Assembly (NCBI GenBank): GCA_035279525.1
Contig: DATEHQ010000100.1
Coordinates: 62,001 to 126,000 of the forward strand
Length of the DNA: 64,000 nucleotides
Source of the DNA: DATEHQ01 sp035279525
GTDB taxonomy: Bacteria > Chloroflexota > Dormibacteria > Dormibacterales > Dormibacteraceae
Direction: 5' to 3'
In this document: positions 44,008 through 53,520 of the stretch, in pieces
How positions within the stretch are numbered: the first letter of the stretch is position 1
How the letters are laid out: every line of letters begins with the position of its first letter
Notes under the pieces: generated by a model
The model's database searches: none
The model's input: only the letters and a program-made list of their open reading frames with translations
Told to the model about the DNA's origin: nothing
Program-made: the position numbers and the translations under genes

Positions 44008-45323
44008 CCTATGGCGGGCCTGGCCCAGTCGTCCTCGGTGAGGCTGCCGAGCGCGGGGTTGAAGCAGGCGTCGAACGCCTCCTTCAACGTCTGCGGCGTG
44101 AGACGCGGAGGCTCCTGCCGGTAGTTGGCCAGGTCGACGAGGCGCGCGATCAGCGCGCGGGGGTGCGAGCCGCGCAGCGGCTTCTTCCCGTACAGGTTGT
44201 TCAGCAGGTAACCGATCGCCTTCTCGTCGAACGGCACACCCTGTCGCTCGCACTCGTAGCGCAGGATGCGGCCGAACGCCTCAGGTGACGGGTTGCCGAC
44301 CCCGATCTTGTACGCCATGCGGCGAAGGAACGCCTCGTCGACCAGCTCGGTGGGCGAGAGGTTCGTGGAAAAGACGACCTGGCACAGGAAGGGCAATTCG
44401 ATCTTCCGTCCCGAGGCGGAGAGGTCGAGGTAGTCGATCTTCTTCTCCATCGGCACGATGAAGCGGTTGAGGAGGCGCATCGGCGGCACCTCCTGGCGGC
44501 CGAAGTCGTCGATCACGAACACGCCGGCATTCGCCTTCCACTGCAGCGGCGCCTCGTAGTAGCGGTTCGACTGGTCGTAGGTGAGGTCGAGCTGCGCGAG
44601 CTTGAGCTCGCCGCCGGCGACCACCACCGGGCGCTCGACCTTGACCAGGCGCCGGTCGATGGGCTGCTCACCCTCGGCGACCTTGTGGAACACCGGGTCG
44701 ATCACCCGGATGATCTCGTCGCCGACCGCGACCGCGTGCGGGATCTCGATTGGCGCGCCCATCAGCAGGGCCATGCGCTCGGTGATCGTGCTCTTACCGT
44801 TGCCCGGGGCCCCGAAGATGAACAGCGAGGCGCGCGACACCATGGCGCCGCCGATCTGGTCGATCACGTGCTGCTCGAGCTCGAGCTCGCCAAGGGCGCG
44901 CTTGAGCTGCGAGTCCGTGACCGGCGACTTGCCGACGACCTGTGAGCGGATCAGACCGAGGTAGTCCTCGAAGTTGATCGGGCACGGGCCGAGATAGCGG
45001 GTCTGGACCGAGGACATCTCGAGCGCGCGCTGACGGCCCGCGCCTGAGATCGCGTAGTTCATCTTCACGGGGTACGGACGGCCCTCGAGGCCCGGGTCGT
45101 TCGACACGCCACGCGTGTCCATGAGCTGGTTCTTCTCGAACTCTTCGATGATCGTCGAGAAAGTTTCGAAAGGCAGGCCGAGGCGCTGTTCGAGGGCGGC
45201 TCCGGTCAATTGGTCGGCGAACGCGAGGGTTCTCAGCAGCAGGCTGGCGACGAGGTCGCGCCTCACATGCAGATCCTCGAGCCGCCTCGGTGCCTCGATC
45301 GCCCCGGATACCATCGGCCGCAC
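44004..45323 (-). CDS. AAA+ ATPase with N-terminal winged-helix-like region, unknown function
   Basis: 439 residues from GTG 45323 with AAAGG six bases upstream. The N-terminal ~100 residues look like a winged helix (LLLRTLAFADQLTGAALEQRLGLPFETFSTIIEEFEKNQL). The ATPase core has Walker A GAPGNGKST (171-179), Walker B VFVIDDFG (~268-275), a sensor region QVVFSTNLSPTEL, and an arginine region (FLRRMAYKIGV). A C-terminal lid follows. I do not recognise a named family. Its 3' end overlaps plsC, and it is divergent from the DinG-like helicase, with no operon partner to suggest a role. Confidence 0.75.
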   Translation of the reverse strand: MRPMVSGAIEAPRRLEDLHVRRDLVASLLLRTLAFADQLTGAALEQRLGLPFETFSTIIEEFEKNQLMDTRGVSNDPGLEGRPYPVKMNYAISGAGRQRALEMSSVQTRYLGPCPINFEDYLGLIRSQVVGKSPVTDSQLKRALGELELEQHVIDQIGGAMVSRASLFIFGAPGNGKSTITERMALLMGAPIEIPHAVAVGDEIIRVIDPVFHKVAEGEQPIDRRLVKVERPVVVAGGELKLAQLDLTYDQSNRYYEAPLQWKANAGVFVIDDFGRQEVPPMRLLNRFIVPMEKKIDYLDLSASGRKIELPFLCQVVFSTNLSPTELVDEAFLRRMAYKIGVGNPSPEAFGRILRYECERQGVPFDEKAIGYLLNNLYGKKPLRGSHPRALIARLVDLANYRQEPPRLTPQTLKEAFDACFNPALGSLTEDDWARPAIG

Positions 45324-45437
45324 ATATTACCTTTCGCGGTCCTGATTCGAGTTCGTACACGGGTTTGCGCCGGGCTGGGGCGGCGGGCTGGAGCCGGCCT
45401 GAACGTCGCGGCCGGGTGGCTCCCCCGATCTCCGGCT

Positions 45438-45443
45438 TACCAT
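45438..45443 (+). promoter_or_regulatory. Possible -10 box before the exonuclease-helicase gene
   Basis: TACCAT nine bases before the proposed TTG start at 45453, the same spacing as the other TANNNT boxes in the window. There is no -35, and the match is weak. Confidence 0.3.
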
Positions 45444-45452
45444 CGTTTGCAC

Positions 45453-48185
45453 TTGACCCTCGAATACGCGGCTCTTGACCTGGAGACGACAGGTCTCGAC
45501 CCTGCCCGAGACCGGGTGATCGAGATCGGAGCGGTGGCCTTCACGCCGGACCGGATCACTTCGACGATGGAGCAGCTCGTCGATCCCGGTCGCGCCGTGC
45601 CCGAGCCGGTGCTGCGCCTGACTGGAATCAAGGCCGAGGAGCTCCGCGGCGCCGCGGACGCGGACATCGCCCTGCGCGAGCTGGGTGAGTTCTTGCGCGG
45701 CCGGCAGCCTGTCGGCCACGGGGCGAGGCTCGATGTCGATTTCCTCACGGCCGCCGGACTCTGGGATTCCGATCAGGAGATCCTCGACACGCTCGACGTG
45801 GCGCGCATCCTGCTGCCGTCGGCGGCGAGCCACAGCCTCCCACTCCTGTCGATGGAGATGGGCTTCAACCAGCCGAGGCCGCATCGCGCACTCGACGACG
45901 CCGACGCGACACGGCAGCTGTTGCTGCGGCTGCGCGAGGAGGCCGTCGCGCTGGACGAAAGCCTGAAGGAGTCGCTCGTCGCGCTCGTCGCCCCGTACGG
46001 CTGGCCGATCGCGCGCTTTTTCGCCGACGCGCTGACCGCGCCCGCGCCGGCGAGCGAGCCGGAGCCCACCGAACGGGTCGAGTCCGTCGTCCGGGGCCGG
46101 CCGGTGGAAGCGCCTCCCCAGGACCCGCTGCGCATGACCGCGCTGCTGGGTCCAGAGGGACCTCTCGCGGGGTCCCTGCCGGGTTACGAGCACCGCGAGG
46201 CCCAGATGCAGATGCTGCTCGCGGTCGCCCAGATCCAGGCGCGGGGCGGCACGCTCGTGGTCGAGGCCGGAACCGGCACCGGCAAGAGCCTCGCTTACCT
46301 AGTGCCCTCGCTGGCCCGCGCGGTCCGGCACGAGGAGCGCGTCGTCGTGTCGACCAACACGCACACGCTGCAGGAGCAGCTCATGGGCAAGGACCTGCCG
46401 GGCCTGCGCGAGTGGCTGCCCTGGGATTTCAAGGCCTCGCTGCTCAAGGGACGCTCCAACTACGTCTCGCTGCGCCGGTGGCGGCGCCATCTCTCCGAAC
46501 CGTGCCGGGACGCCGACGACCTGAAGTTCAAGCTCAAGGTCATGATCTGGCTGCACTCGACTGAGAGCGGCGACCGCTCCGAGCTGCGCCTCCACGGCCG
46601 TGAAGAAGTCCTGTGGGCGCAGGTCGCCAGCGACCCTCTCGACTGCGTAGGCGTGCACTGCACCAAGGAGGACTGCTACGTGCATCGCGCGCGAGCGGAG
46701 GCCGAGACGTCGGACCTGGTCGTCGTCAATCACTCGCTGCTGCTCGCCGACGCCGAGGTCGGAGGAGGGCTGCTGCCTGACTTCGACCACCTCGTGATCG
46801 ACGAGGCCCACCACCTGGAGGAGGCGGCGACGCGCGGGCTCAGGCAGGAGGTCGACGGCCCCGGCCTCACCGCGCTGATCGAGCGGCTCGCCGCCGCCGG
46901 CCCGGAGCCGAAGGGCCTGCTGCACGAGCTGAGGCGACAGACGCACCTGGGCGCGTCAGGCGACGCTTTCGGCGAAGCCGTCGCGCTGAGCGTCGCCGCG
47001 GCCCCACGCGTGCGGGAGCTGTTCGAGCTCGCGGCTCGGTGGGTGGCGAGCAAGCTGGGTGAGGCGGATCGGCGCGAGGAATCGGTCCGGATCACCGAGG
47101 AGGTTCGCGCCGAGACGGCGTGGCAGCCGCTGCACCTGGCGGGCGAGAACGCGGCGACGGCGCTGGCTGCGCTGGACGGGTCGCTGCGCAGGGCTGTCGC
47201 CGGCGTGCGCGAATGGTTGGGAGGCAACGAACCAGACCAGGGCGTGCGCGAGCTCGAGATCATCCGCGCGAGGCTGGAGGGCGCGACTTCGCTGCTGCAC
47301 GAATCGTTTCAGGAACCCGACCCCAACCGCGTCTACTGGTTCAGCCAGCTCTCTCGCGTCGAGAACCTGCTGCTCCGTGCGGCGCCGATCAACGTGGGCC
47401 GGCTGCTGCGCGAGCAGGTCTACGGGGAGCGCCGCTCGACAGTCTTCACGTCGGCCACGCTCGCGCTCGCGGGCAGCTTCGACTACTTCGCGTCTCGTGT
47501 CGGCCTGGGCGCCGCGTTCGAGGAGCTGATCCTTCCCTCGCCCTTCGACTTCCTGCACCAGGCGCTGGTCTGCCTGCCGACGGACGTGGCCATGCCGGAC
47601 GACGAGGCCTTCGATCGCGACGTCGAAGCGGTGATCGCGGACGTCGCCCGCCGCGCGGGGGGCAGGACTCTCGTCCTGTTCACGTCGCACCGGCAATTGC
47701 GCGACGTGCACGCCGCGCTGAAGCAGCGAGTCGACCTCGACGAGCTGTTGATCCTGGCGCAGGGCATCGACGGACAGCGCCGTCAGCTGCTCAAGACGTT
47801 CGAGGAAAGCAAGCGTCCGCTGCTGCTCGGGACATCCAGCTTCTGGGAGGGCATCGACGTGCCCGGCGAGAAGCTCAGCTGCGTGGTCATGGTTCGCCTC
47901 CCCTTCCCGGTGCCCTCCGACCCGGTCTACGCCGCACGCGCGGAGCAGGTGCGCGACCCTTTCGGGCAGCTCGCCCTGCCGCAGGCGGCGCTCCGGCTCA
48001 AGCAGGGCTTCGGACGGCTGATCCGCCGCTCGACGGACCGCGGCGCGGTGGTCATCCTGGACAACCGCATCCTCGGCCGGGACTACGGCAAGGCTTTCCT
48101 CGACGTGCTGCCGCCTGCGTCGCGGTTCGTCGGCCCGGCACGGGAGATCGCCGCCCAGGTCGGAGACTGGCTCGACACCGCTTGA
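45453..48185 (+). CDS. dinG: DEDDh exonuclease-DinG helicase fusion
   Basis: 910 residues from TTG 45453 (or TTG 45447). The N-terminal 3'-5' exonuclease domain has ALDLETTG (D9, E11), HGARLDVDFL and HRALDDADAT. The helicase (XPD-like) has Walker A EAGTGTGKSLAYL (~270), a cysteine cluster for an iron-sulfur site (EPCRD plus DCVGVHCTKEDCYVH), DEAHHLEE (~449) and the C-terminal FWEGIDVPG and QGFGRLIRRSTDRG. It matches Gram-positive-type DinG with a fused proofreading-like nuclease. The upstream open frame lies within the divergent intergenic region and is not needed. It overlaps rsmI by 4 bases (TTGA). Confidence 0.9.
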   Translation: MTLEYAALDLETTGLDPARDRVIEIGAVAFTPDRITSTMEQLVDPGRAVPEPVLRLTGIKAEELRGAADADIALRELGEFLRGRQPVGHGARLDVDFLTAAGLWDSDQEILDTLDVARILLPSAASHSLPLLSMEMGFNQPRPHRALDDADATRQLLLRLREEAVALDESLKESLVALVAPYGWPIARFFADALTAPAPASEPEPTERVESVVRGRPVEAPPQDPLRMTALLGPEGPLAGSLPGYEHREAQMQMLLAVAQIQARGGTLVVEAGTGTGKSLAYLVPSLARAVRHEERVVVSTNTHTLQEQLMGKDLPGLREWLPWDFKASLLKGRSNYVSLRRWRRHLSEPCRDADDLKFKLKVMIWLHSTESGDRSELRLHGREEVLWAQVASDPLDCVGVHCTKEDCYVHRARAEAETSDLVVVNHSLLLADAEVGGGLLPDFDHLVIDEAHHLEEAATRGLRQEVDGPGLTALIERLAAAGPEPKGLLHELRRQTHLGASGDAFGEAVALSVAAAPRVRELFELAARWVASKLGEADRREESVRITEEVRAETAWQPLHLAGENAATALAALDGSLRRAVAGVREWLGGNEPDQGVRELEIIRARLEGATSLLHESFQEPDPNRVYWFSQLSRVENLLLRAAPINVGRLLREQVYGERRSTVFTSATLALAGSFDYFASRVGLGAAFEELILPSPFDFLHQALVCLPTDVAMPDDEAFDRDVEAVIADVARRAGGRTLVLFTSHRQLRDVHAALKQRVDLDELLILAQGIDGQRRQLLKTFEESKRPLLLGTSSFWEGIDVPGEKLSCVVMVRLPFPVPSDPVYAARAEQVRDPFGQLALPQAALRLKQGFGRLIRRSTDRGAVVILDNRILGRDYGKAFLDVLPPASRFVGPAREIAAQVGDWLDTA

Positions 48186-48844
48186 GCCGCTTGTTCGTGG
48201 TGGGAACCCCGATCGGAAACCTCGAGGACATCAGCCCCCGTGCGCTCCGCGTGCTGGCTGAGGTCGGCGCCATCGCCGCCGAGGACACGCGGGTCACCTC
48301 GCGCCTTTTGGCGCGTCACGGAATCCGCAAGCCGTTGATCAGCTACCGCTCACCCGTGGAGCGACGCGGGCTGCCACGCGTCATGTCAGCGCTGGACCAG
48401 GGAGACGTGGCCCTCGTCAGCGATGCCGGGACGCCGACGGTTTCGGACCCAGGGCAGGCGCTCGTCACCGCCGCGTGGGCGGCCGGGCACAGGGTGGTGC
48501 CCATCCCAGGTCCAAGCTCCATCACCGCGGCGCTGTCGGTCGCGGGCTACGGCGGCCCGGGTTTCACGTTCCTCGGCTACCTACCCCGCAAGCCGGGCGA
48601 GATGCGCCGGCTCCTGGCGACCCTGGCGGGCGATCCCAGGCCCGCGGTCGCTTTTGAGTCGCCGTATCGGATCGCGAGGTCGCTGGCCCTGGTCGATGAG
48701 GTCATGCCAGACCGAAAGTTGACAGTGACCCGCGAGCTGACCAAGGTGCACGAGGAGGTGCTTCGCGGAACCGCGCTCGAGGTGCTGGCGGCTCTGGGTG
48801 AGCGCGCGCGCGGCGAGTTTACCCTTGTGATCTCCGGTGACTGA
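48182..48844 (+). CDS. rsmI: 16S rRNA (cytidine1402-2'-O)-methyltransferase RsmI
   Basis: 220 residues from TTG 48182, overlapping the helicase stop (TTGA). Tetrapyrrole-methylase fold: LFVVGTPIGNLEDISPRALRVL, AEDTRVTSRLL, VALVSDAGTPTVSDPG, VPIPGPSSITAALSVAG, FLGYLPRKPGEMRRLL and FESPYRIARSL. It is followed by metG with an 8-base overlap. Confidence 0.93.
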   Translation: MSRLFVVGTPIGNLEDISPRALRVLAEVGAIAAEDTRVTSRLLARHGIRKPLISYRSPVERRGLPRVMSALDQGDVALVSDAGTPTVSDPGQALVTAAWAAGHRVVPIPGPSSITAALSVAGYGGPGFTFLGYLPRKPGEMRRLLATLAGDPRPAVAFESPYRIARSLALVDEVMPDRKLTVTRELTKVHEEVLRGTALEVLAALGERARGEFTLVISGD

Positions 48845-50573
48845 GAGAAGAACCGTTCTCGTCGCTCCCGCGTGGCCGTACGCAAACGGTCCTCGCCACA
48901 TCGGGCACGTGGCAGGCTTCGCCGTACCCGCCGACGTGCTCGCGCGGTTCGAGCGCATGCGTGGATCTCGCGTCCTGATGGCCAGCGGGACCGACGAGCA
49001 CGGCACTCCGATCACCTATGAGGCCGACAAGCAGGGCATTCCTCCGCGCGAGTTCGCGGACCGCAACAACGCCTTGATCGTCGAGGACCTGCGGCGGCTC
49101 GGAATGTCCTACGACATCTTCACGCGAACGACCACAAGAAATCACTACCGTGTCACACAGGACCTGTTTCTCAAGCTCCACGAGAACGGCTACCTCGTCA
49201 CCGAGAAGCAGATGGGTGCGTTCGACCCCGCCAGCGGCCGCACCCTGCCGGACCGCTATATCGAGGGCAAGTGTCCGATCTGCGGCTATCCCGAAGCTCG
49301 TGGCGACCAGTGCGACAACTGCGGCAACCAGCTGGATCCCATCGACCTGATCGATCCTCATCAACGTGGGAGCGATGCCCCGGTCGAGTTCCGCGAGACC
49401 GAGCATTTCTTCTTCGACCTGCCGGCGTTCGGCGAGCAGCTGAAGACCTGGATCGAGCAGCACCACGATTGGCGGTCAAACGTGCGCAAGTACTCGCTGG
49501 AATACGTCAGCAACCTGAAGCGCAGGGCGATCACGCGCGATCTGGACTGGGGCGTGCCGGTGCCGCTGCCCGGTTGGGAGGACAACCCACACAAGAAGAT
49601 CTACGTCTGGTTTGACGCCGTGATCGGCTACCTGTCGGCGTCGATCGAGTGGGCGGTCCAGCGTGGCGAGCCCGACTCGTGGAAAGACTGGTGGCAGCAT
49701 GCCGAGTCCTGGCACTACTACGTGATGGGCAAGGACAACATCACCTTTCACACGGTGATGTGGCCGGCGATCCTGATGGGGGTCGGCGACATGCATCTGC
49801 CCGACGAGATCGTCGCCAGCGAGCACCTGCACATGGAGGGCAAGCGGCTCTCCACCAGCCGCGGCCACGTGATCTACGTCAAGGACGTGCTCGACCGCTA
49901 CGACGCGGATGCGCTGCGCTACTACCTGCTCATCGCCGGTCCCGAAAACCAGGACACCGATTTCACGTGGGATGAGTTCGTCCGGCGCAACAACGACGAG
50001 CTGGTCGCGACATGGGGCAACCTGGTGCACCGGACGCTGGTCAACGCTCACCGCAACTTCGGCTCGGTCCCGGAACCAGGCGAGCTGACGCCTGCTGACC
50101 AGGCCGTCATGGGGGAGACGGAGGCAGCACTCGAGACGGTGGCCGGCCTGCTCCGGCGGGCTCGCTTCCAGGCCTCACTGAAGCTCGCGATGCAGACCGC
50201 GGCCCGCGTCAACGTGTACCTCGGGACCGAGCAGCCCTGGCACACGATCAAGACGGACAGGATGAGGGCGGGGACGGTTCTCTACGTCGCGCTCCGCTGC
50301 GTGGACAACCTGAAGACGATGCTCACGCCGTTTCTGCCCTTCTCGGCGCAGCGGCTGCACAGCATGCTCGGCTATACGGACGTGATCGCGCCTCAGCCCG
50401 AGGTCCGCGAGTTCGAAGAGGAAGGCACGTCCCATTCGGTCATCACGGGGGACTACCCGAGCGAAGACCGCTGGCTGCCGTCAAGGCTCGAGGCAGGGCG
50501 CAGGCTGCCGGCGCCGGAGCCCCTGTTCAAGCGGCTCGACGCTGTGGTCGACGAGGCCCCATCGCAAGCCTGA
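48837..50573 (+). CDS. metG: Methionyl-tRNA synthetase
   Basis: 578 residues from GTG 48837. HIGH motif in PRHIGHVAG; a zinc knuckle (CPICGYPEARGDQCDNCGNQ); KMSKS-like loop GKRLSTSRGH, in which KMSKS is RLSTS, a variant known in some MetG lineages. The anticodon domain follows (ADALRYYLLIAGPENQDTDFTWDEFVRRNNDELVATWGN). No C-terminal tRNA-binding (EMAP) domain is seen. It charges both elongator and initiator tRNA-Met. It overlaps tatD. Confidence 0.95.
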   Translation: MTERRTVLVAPAWPYANGPRHIGHVAGFAVPADVLARFERMRGSRVLMASGTDEHGTPITYEADKQGIPPREFADRNNALIVEDLRRLGMSYDIFTRTTTRNHYRVTQDLFLKLHENGYLVTEKQMGAFDPASGRTLPDRYIEGKCPICGYPEARGDQCDNCGNQLDPIDLIDPHQRGSDAPVEFRETEHFFFDLPAFGEQLKTWIEQHHDWRSNVRKYSLEYVSNLKRRAITRDLDWGVPVPLPGWEDNPHKKIYVWFDAVIGYLSASIEWAVQRGEPDSWKDWWQHAESWHYYVMGKDNITFHTVMWPAILMGVGDMHLPDEIVASEHLHMEGKRLSTSRGHVIYVKDVLDRYDADALRYYLLIAGPENQDTDFTWDEFVRRNNDELVATWGNLVHRTLVNAHRNFGSVPEPGELTPADQAVMGETEAALETVAGLLRRARFQASLKLAMQTAARVNVYLGTEQPWHTIKTDRMRAGTVLYVALRCVDNLKTMLTPFLPFSAQRLHSMLGYTDVIAPQPEVREFEEEGTSHSVITGDYPSEDRWLPSRLEAGRRLPAPEPLFKRLDAVVDEAPSQA

Positions 50574-51340
50574 AGCCGCCGGCCTCGCGCTTTGTAGACA
50601 CTCATCTCCACCTCGAGGAGCTGGGCGACACTGCTGAAACGGTGGAGAAAGCGGTTGACGCCGGCGTCACACGGCTCATCGCGGTCGGCGTCGACCTGGA
50701 GCGGAGCCGCGGCGCGGTCTTGCTTGCGCACCAGCACCGTGAGGTCTGGGCAGGCGTGGGTCACTATCCCCTCGAGGCATCACCCCTGGACGTCGAGGCC
50801 CTGCGCGAGCTCGCGGCCGACCAGCGCGTGGTCGCGATCGGCGAGATCGGCCTCGACTTCGTGACCGCCGATGAAGCCGAACGAAGGAGCCAGATCGGCG
50901 ACTTCGACGCCCTGCTCGACCTGGCGGTCGATGCGGACCTGCCTGTATCGGTCCACAACCGCGGCGCCGACGACGAGGTGCTCGCCGCGCTGTCCGCCCA
51001 CCACGGAGTGCGAGGCGTCATGCATTACTTCGCCCTGGAGTGGGAGTGGGCAGAGCGCTTCCTGGATCTCGGTCTCTACCTCTCGTTCGCCGGCCTGATC
51101 ACCCGGCCGAGCCGGGTCGCCCTGCGTGAGGTGGTCAAGCGCTGCCCCGCCGATCGTCTCCTGCTGGAGACCGACTCGCCACACGGCCAGGCGCACAAGC
51201 GGATGGGAGTGCCCAACCGGCCGGCCTACCTGCTCGACACGGCCGAGCTCGTCGCGGATCTTCGCGGCATCGATCTCGCCGAGCTCGCCGCCCTGGAGAC
51301 CGACAATGCGCTGCGGCTCTTCAACCGCATCACCCCGTGA
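50570..51340 (+). CDS. tatD: TatD-family metal-dependent deoxyribonuclease, apparent CTG start
   Basis: 256 residues. TIM-barrel amidohydrolase fold. Metal ligands H12 and H14 in VDTHLHLEEL, Glu in AIGEIGLDF, a His in VHNRGADDEV, MHYFAL and Asp in LLLETDSPH. The first conventional start, GTG 50642, would remove the HxH metal site, so it cannot be right. In frame upstream only CTG 50570 fits, and it overlaps the metG stop as CTGA. Family members trim 3' DNA ends or remove D-amino acids. Confidence 0.88.
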   Translation: MKPPASRFVDTHLHLEELGDTAETVEKAVDAGVTRLIAVGVDLERSRGAVLLAHQHREVWAGVGHYPLEASPLDVEALRELAADQRVVAIGEIGLDFVTADEAERRSQIGDFDALLDLAVDADLPVSVHNRGADDEVLAALSAHHGVRGVMHYFALEWEWAERFLDLGLYLSFAGLITRPSRVALREVVKRCPADRLLLETDSPHGQAHKRMGVPNRPAYLLDTAELVADLRGIDLAELAALETDNALRLFNRITP

Positions 51341-52182
51341 TCGACCCCGCCGACGCTCACCAGCTCGACGATCTATTGCGCCGGCACCGCATCGACCTGA
51401 ACCACCGCCTCGGTCAGAACTTCCTGATCGACCCGGCGGCACGCGACGCCGTCGCCAGGGCCGCCGGCCTCGCGCCCGACGACGACGTGCTCGAGATCGG
51501 GGCGGGGGTCGGCACGCTGACAATCGCTCTCGCGCCGCTCTGCCGCAGGCTCGTCGCGGTCGAGATCGACCAGCGCATGATCCCCGCGCTCCGCGACGTG
51601 ACGGCCGCCCACGAGAACGTCGAGATTGCGCGGGCCGACATCATCCGCTACGACGTCGCGAAGGCCTTTCCGAGTGGTGGCGAGGTCGTGGCCGGCAACG
51701 TTCCCTACAACCTCACAGGGGCCCTGGTGCGCAAGCTGCTCGATCCCACCCCGCGGCCGCGACGGCTCTCTCTCGTGGTTCAGAAGGAGGTCGCGCAGCG
51801 GTGGGCCGCCGCCACTGGCGCAAGCCTCTCCACCGTCGCGGTGCAGGTTTTCGCCGAGGCCCACGTCGTCATGAGCCTGCCCGCTGAGTCGTTCACTCCG
51901 GCGCCGCGCGTGGACTCGGCCCTCGTGGTTCTCGATGTGCGCGCGACGCCAGCAGTCGAGGTCGACTCGATGGATGGCTTCTTTCGCTTTGTCGAGACGA
52001 TCTTTCAGCAGCGCCGCAAGCAGCTTGGCGGCGCGCTTGGCCGTGTATTGGCGATCGGGAGCACCGAGGCCGCAGGGCGACTGCGTGAGCTCGGGATCGA
52101 TTCGACCCGCCGGGCCCAGACCCTTGACCTGCGCGAGTGGCAGTCGATGTACCGCGCATTCAATCCAGGCGCCGATCGTTAG
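51337..52182 (+). CDS. rsmA: 16S rRNA dimethyladenosine transferase RsmA/KsgA
   Basis: 281 residues from GTG 51337 (GTGA overlap with tatD). NHRLGQNFLID, the SAM motif LEIGAGVGTLTIAL, the methylation motif AGNVPYNLTG and FTPAPRVDSALV, plus a C-terminal helical domain (FFRFVETIFQQRRKQLGGAL). Dimethylates A1518/A1519 (E. coli numbering). Confidence 0.94.
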   Translation: MIDPADAHQLDDLLRRHRIDLNHRLGQNFLIDPAARDAVARAAGLAPDDDVLEIGAGVGTLTIALAPLCRRLVAVEIDQRMIPALRDVTAAHENVEIARADIIRYDVAKAFPSGGEVVAGNVPYNLTGALVRKLLDPTPRPRRLSLVVQKEVAQRWAAATGASLSTVAVQVFAEAHVVMSLPAESFTPAPRVDSALVVLDVRATPAVEVDSMDGFFRFVETIFQQRRKQLGGALGRVLAIGSTEAAGRLRELGIDSTRRAQTLDLREWQSMYRAFNPGADR

Positions 52183-52194
52183 GCTCTAGCGGTC

Positions 52195-53520
52195 GTGGAT
52201 CCTATCCGGCTGCCCGTCGAGGGTCCTGGTGGCTTCCGCGCGGTGCTTCGCCACACCGCGTTTCGCAACATCTGGTTCGCGCAGCTTGCGGCGCAGCTCG
52301 CGGACAAATTCCTGCTCTTCTCGCTGATCATCCTCGCGTATCACATCTCGGGTGGAAGCACGCCGGTCGCCGTGACGCTGCTGACCTACACCGTGCCGGC
52401 CGTCCTGCTGGCGCCGCCCGCCGGCGTGATCGCGGACCGCCTCGACCGCAAGCAGATCATGATGTGGTGCAACTTCGGTCGCGCCGCGGTGGTCGCGCTG
52501 ATCCCCATCGCCGCGCTTCTGCCGTCACTCTCCGGCGACTTCCTCCACCTGCTCCTGATCACCTTCATCTTCTCCGCCGTGGGCCAGCTGTTCGGCCCGG
52601 CGGAGGCGTCCGTGATCCCGACCATCCTGCCGCGCTCCGCGCTGATCACGGCCAACTCGATGTCGCTTCTGACGATGGTGCTCACGCTCGTGGTGGGCGG
52701 GGCCCTGGCTCCGATCGTCTCGAGGATCGACCTGTACGCGCCTTACTGGTTCGCGATGGTGCTCCTGGTCATCGCGGGAACTCTCATCTTCGCCTCCGAC
52801 ATCCCGCACCTCGGCCGCAGCACCGAATCCCCGGTCGCGGAAAGTCGCAGCCGCTTCCACGTGATGGTCGCGGACATCAAGGAAGGCCTGGACGCGGTCC
52901 GGTCCTCACGGGGCTTGCTGCTCGCTTTCGGCCAGGTCACGATCGCCGTGCTCGTTCTGTTCATGCTCTTCACCCTGGCCCCGGCCTACGTGAGCAAGGT
53001 GATCGGCATCGCGGCCCAGGACACTTACGTCATCCTCGGTCCCGCCACCGGCGGCGCCATTCTGAGCGCGATCCTGCTCGGCCAGTTCGTCCGCAACATC
53101 GAGCGGACGCGACTGCTCGCGGCCTCGCTGGTCGCCAACGGCGTGACCATGCTCGCGCTCGCAGCGGTGCCCGAGGCGATGACACGATTCTCCGACCTGC
53201 AGGTGCACAATCGAATCACCGGCGCGACGTTCAGCTTCTTGATCGGCGTCGAATTCGGCGCGATCCTGATTCCCGCCATCACCTACCTGATGGAGACGAC
53301 CAGCGATGCGATTCGCGGCCGCATCTTCGCGCTCCTCTACATGGTGATCAACGGAGTCACGGCGCTCCCGGTGCTGATCGCGGCGGCGCTGTCGGACACG
53401 ATCGGCACGGCCCACGTGATCGGCGGCATGGGGGCCCTGCTGCTATCCGGCGGTGTCGCGATCATCGCGAGCGGACGGCGCGGGCGCGCCGCCGCGCCAA
53501 CAGCACAAGAGCCGCAATGA
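52195..53520 (+). CDS. MFS transporter (MFS_3-like)
   Basis: 441 residues from GTG 52195, about 12 predicted membrane segments. N-terminal FRNIWFAQLAAQLADKF and the A-motif region GVIADRLDRKQIMM resemble the enterobactin-exporter-type MFS_3 branch. No substrate can be assigned. Its last 59 bases overlap the 3' end of the convergent dedA gene. Confidence 0.85.
   Translation: MDPIRLPVEGPGGFRAVLRHTAFRNIWFAQLAAQLADKFLLFSLIILAYHISGGSTPVAVTLLTYTVPAVLLAPPAGVIADRLDRKQIMMWCNFGRAAVVALIPIAALLPSLSGDFLHLLLITFIFSAVGQLFGPAEASVIPTILPRSALITANSMSLLTMVLTLVVGGALAPIVSRIDLYAPYWFAMVLLVIAGTLIFASDIPHLGRSTESPVAESRSRFHVMVADIKEGLDAVRSSRGLLLAFGQVTIAVLVLFMLFTLAPAYVSKVIGIAAQDTYVILGPATGGAILSAILLGQFVRNIERTRLLAASLVANGVTMLALAAVPEAMTRFSDLQVHNRITGATFSFLIGVEFGAILIPAITYLMETTSDAIRGRIFALLYMVINGVTALPVLIAAALSDTIGTAHVIGGMGALLLSGGVAIIASGRRGRAAAPTAQEPQ

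Noticed and set aside
49857..49862. MetRS KMSKS replaced by RLSTS as a sign of a defective enzyme
   Set aside because: Comparable variants (such as KFSTS) occur in known MetG lineages, so no functional loss is implied.
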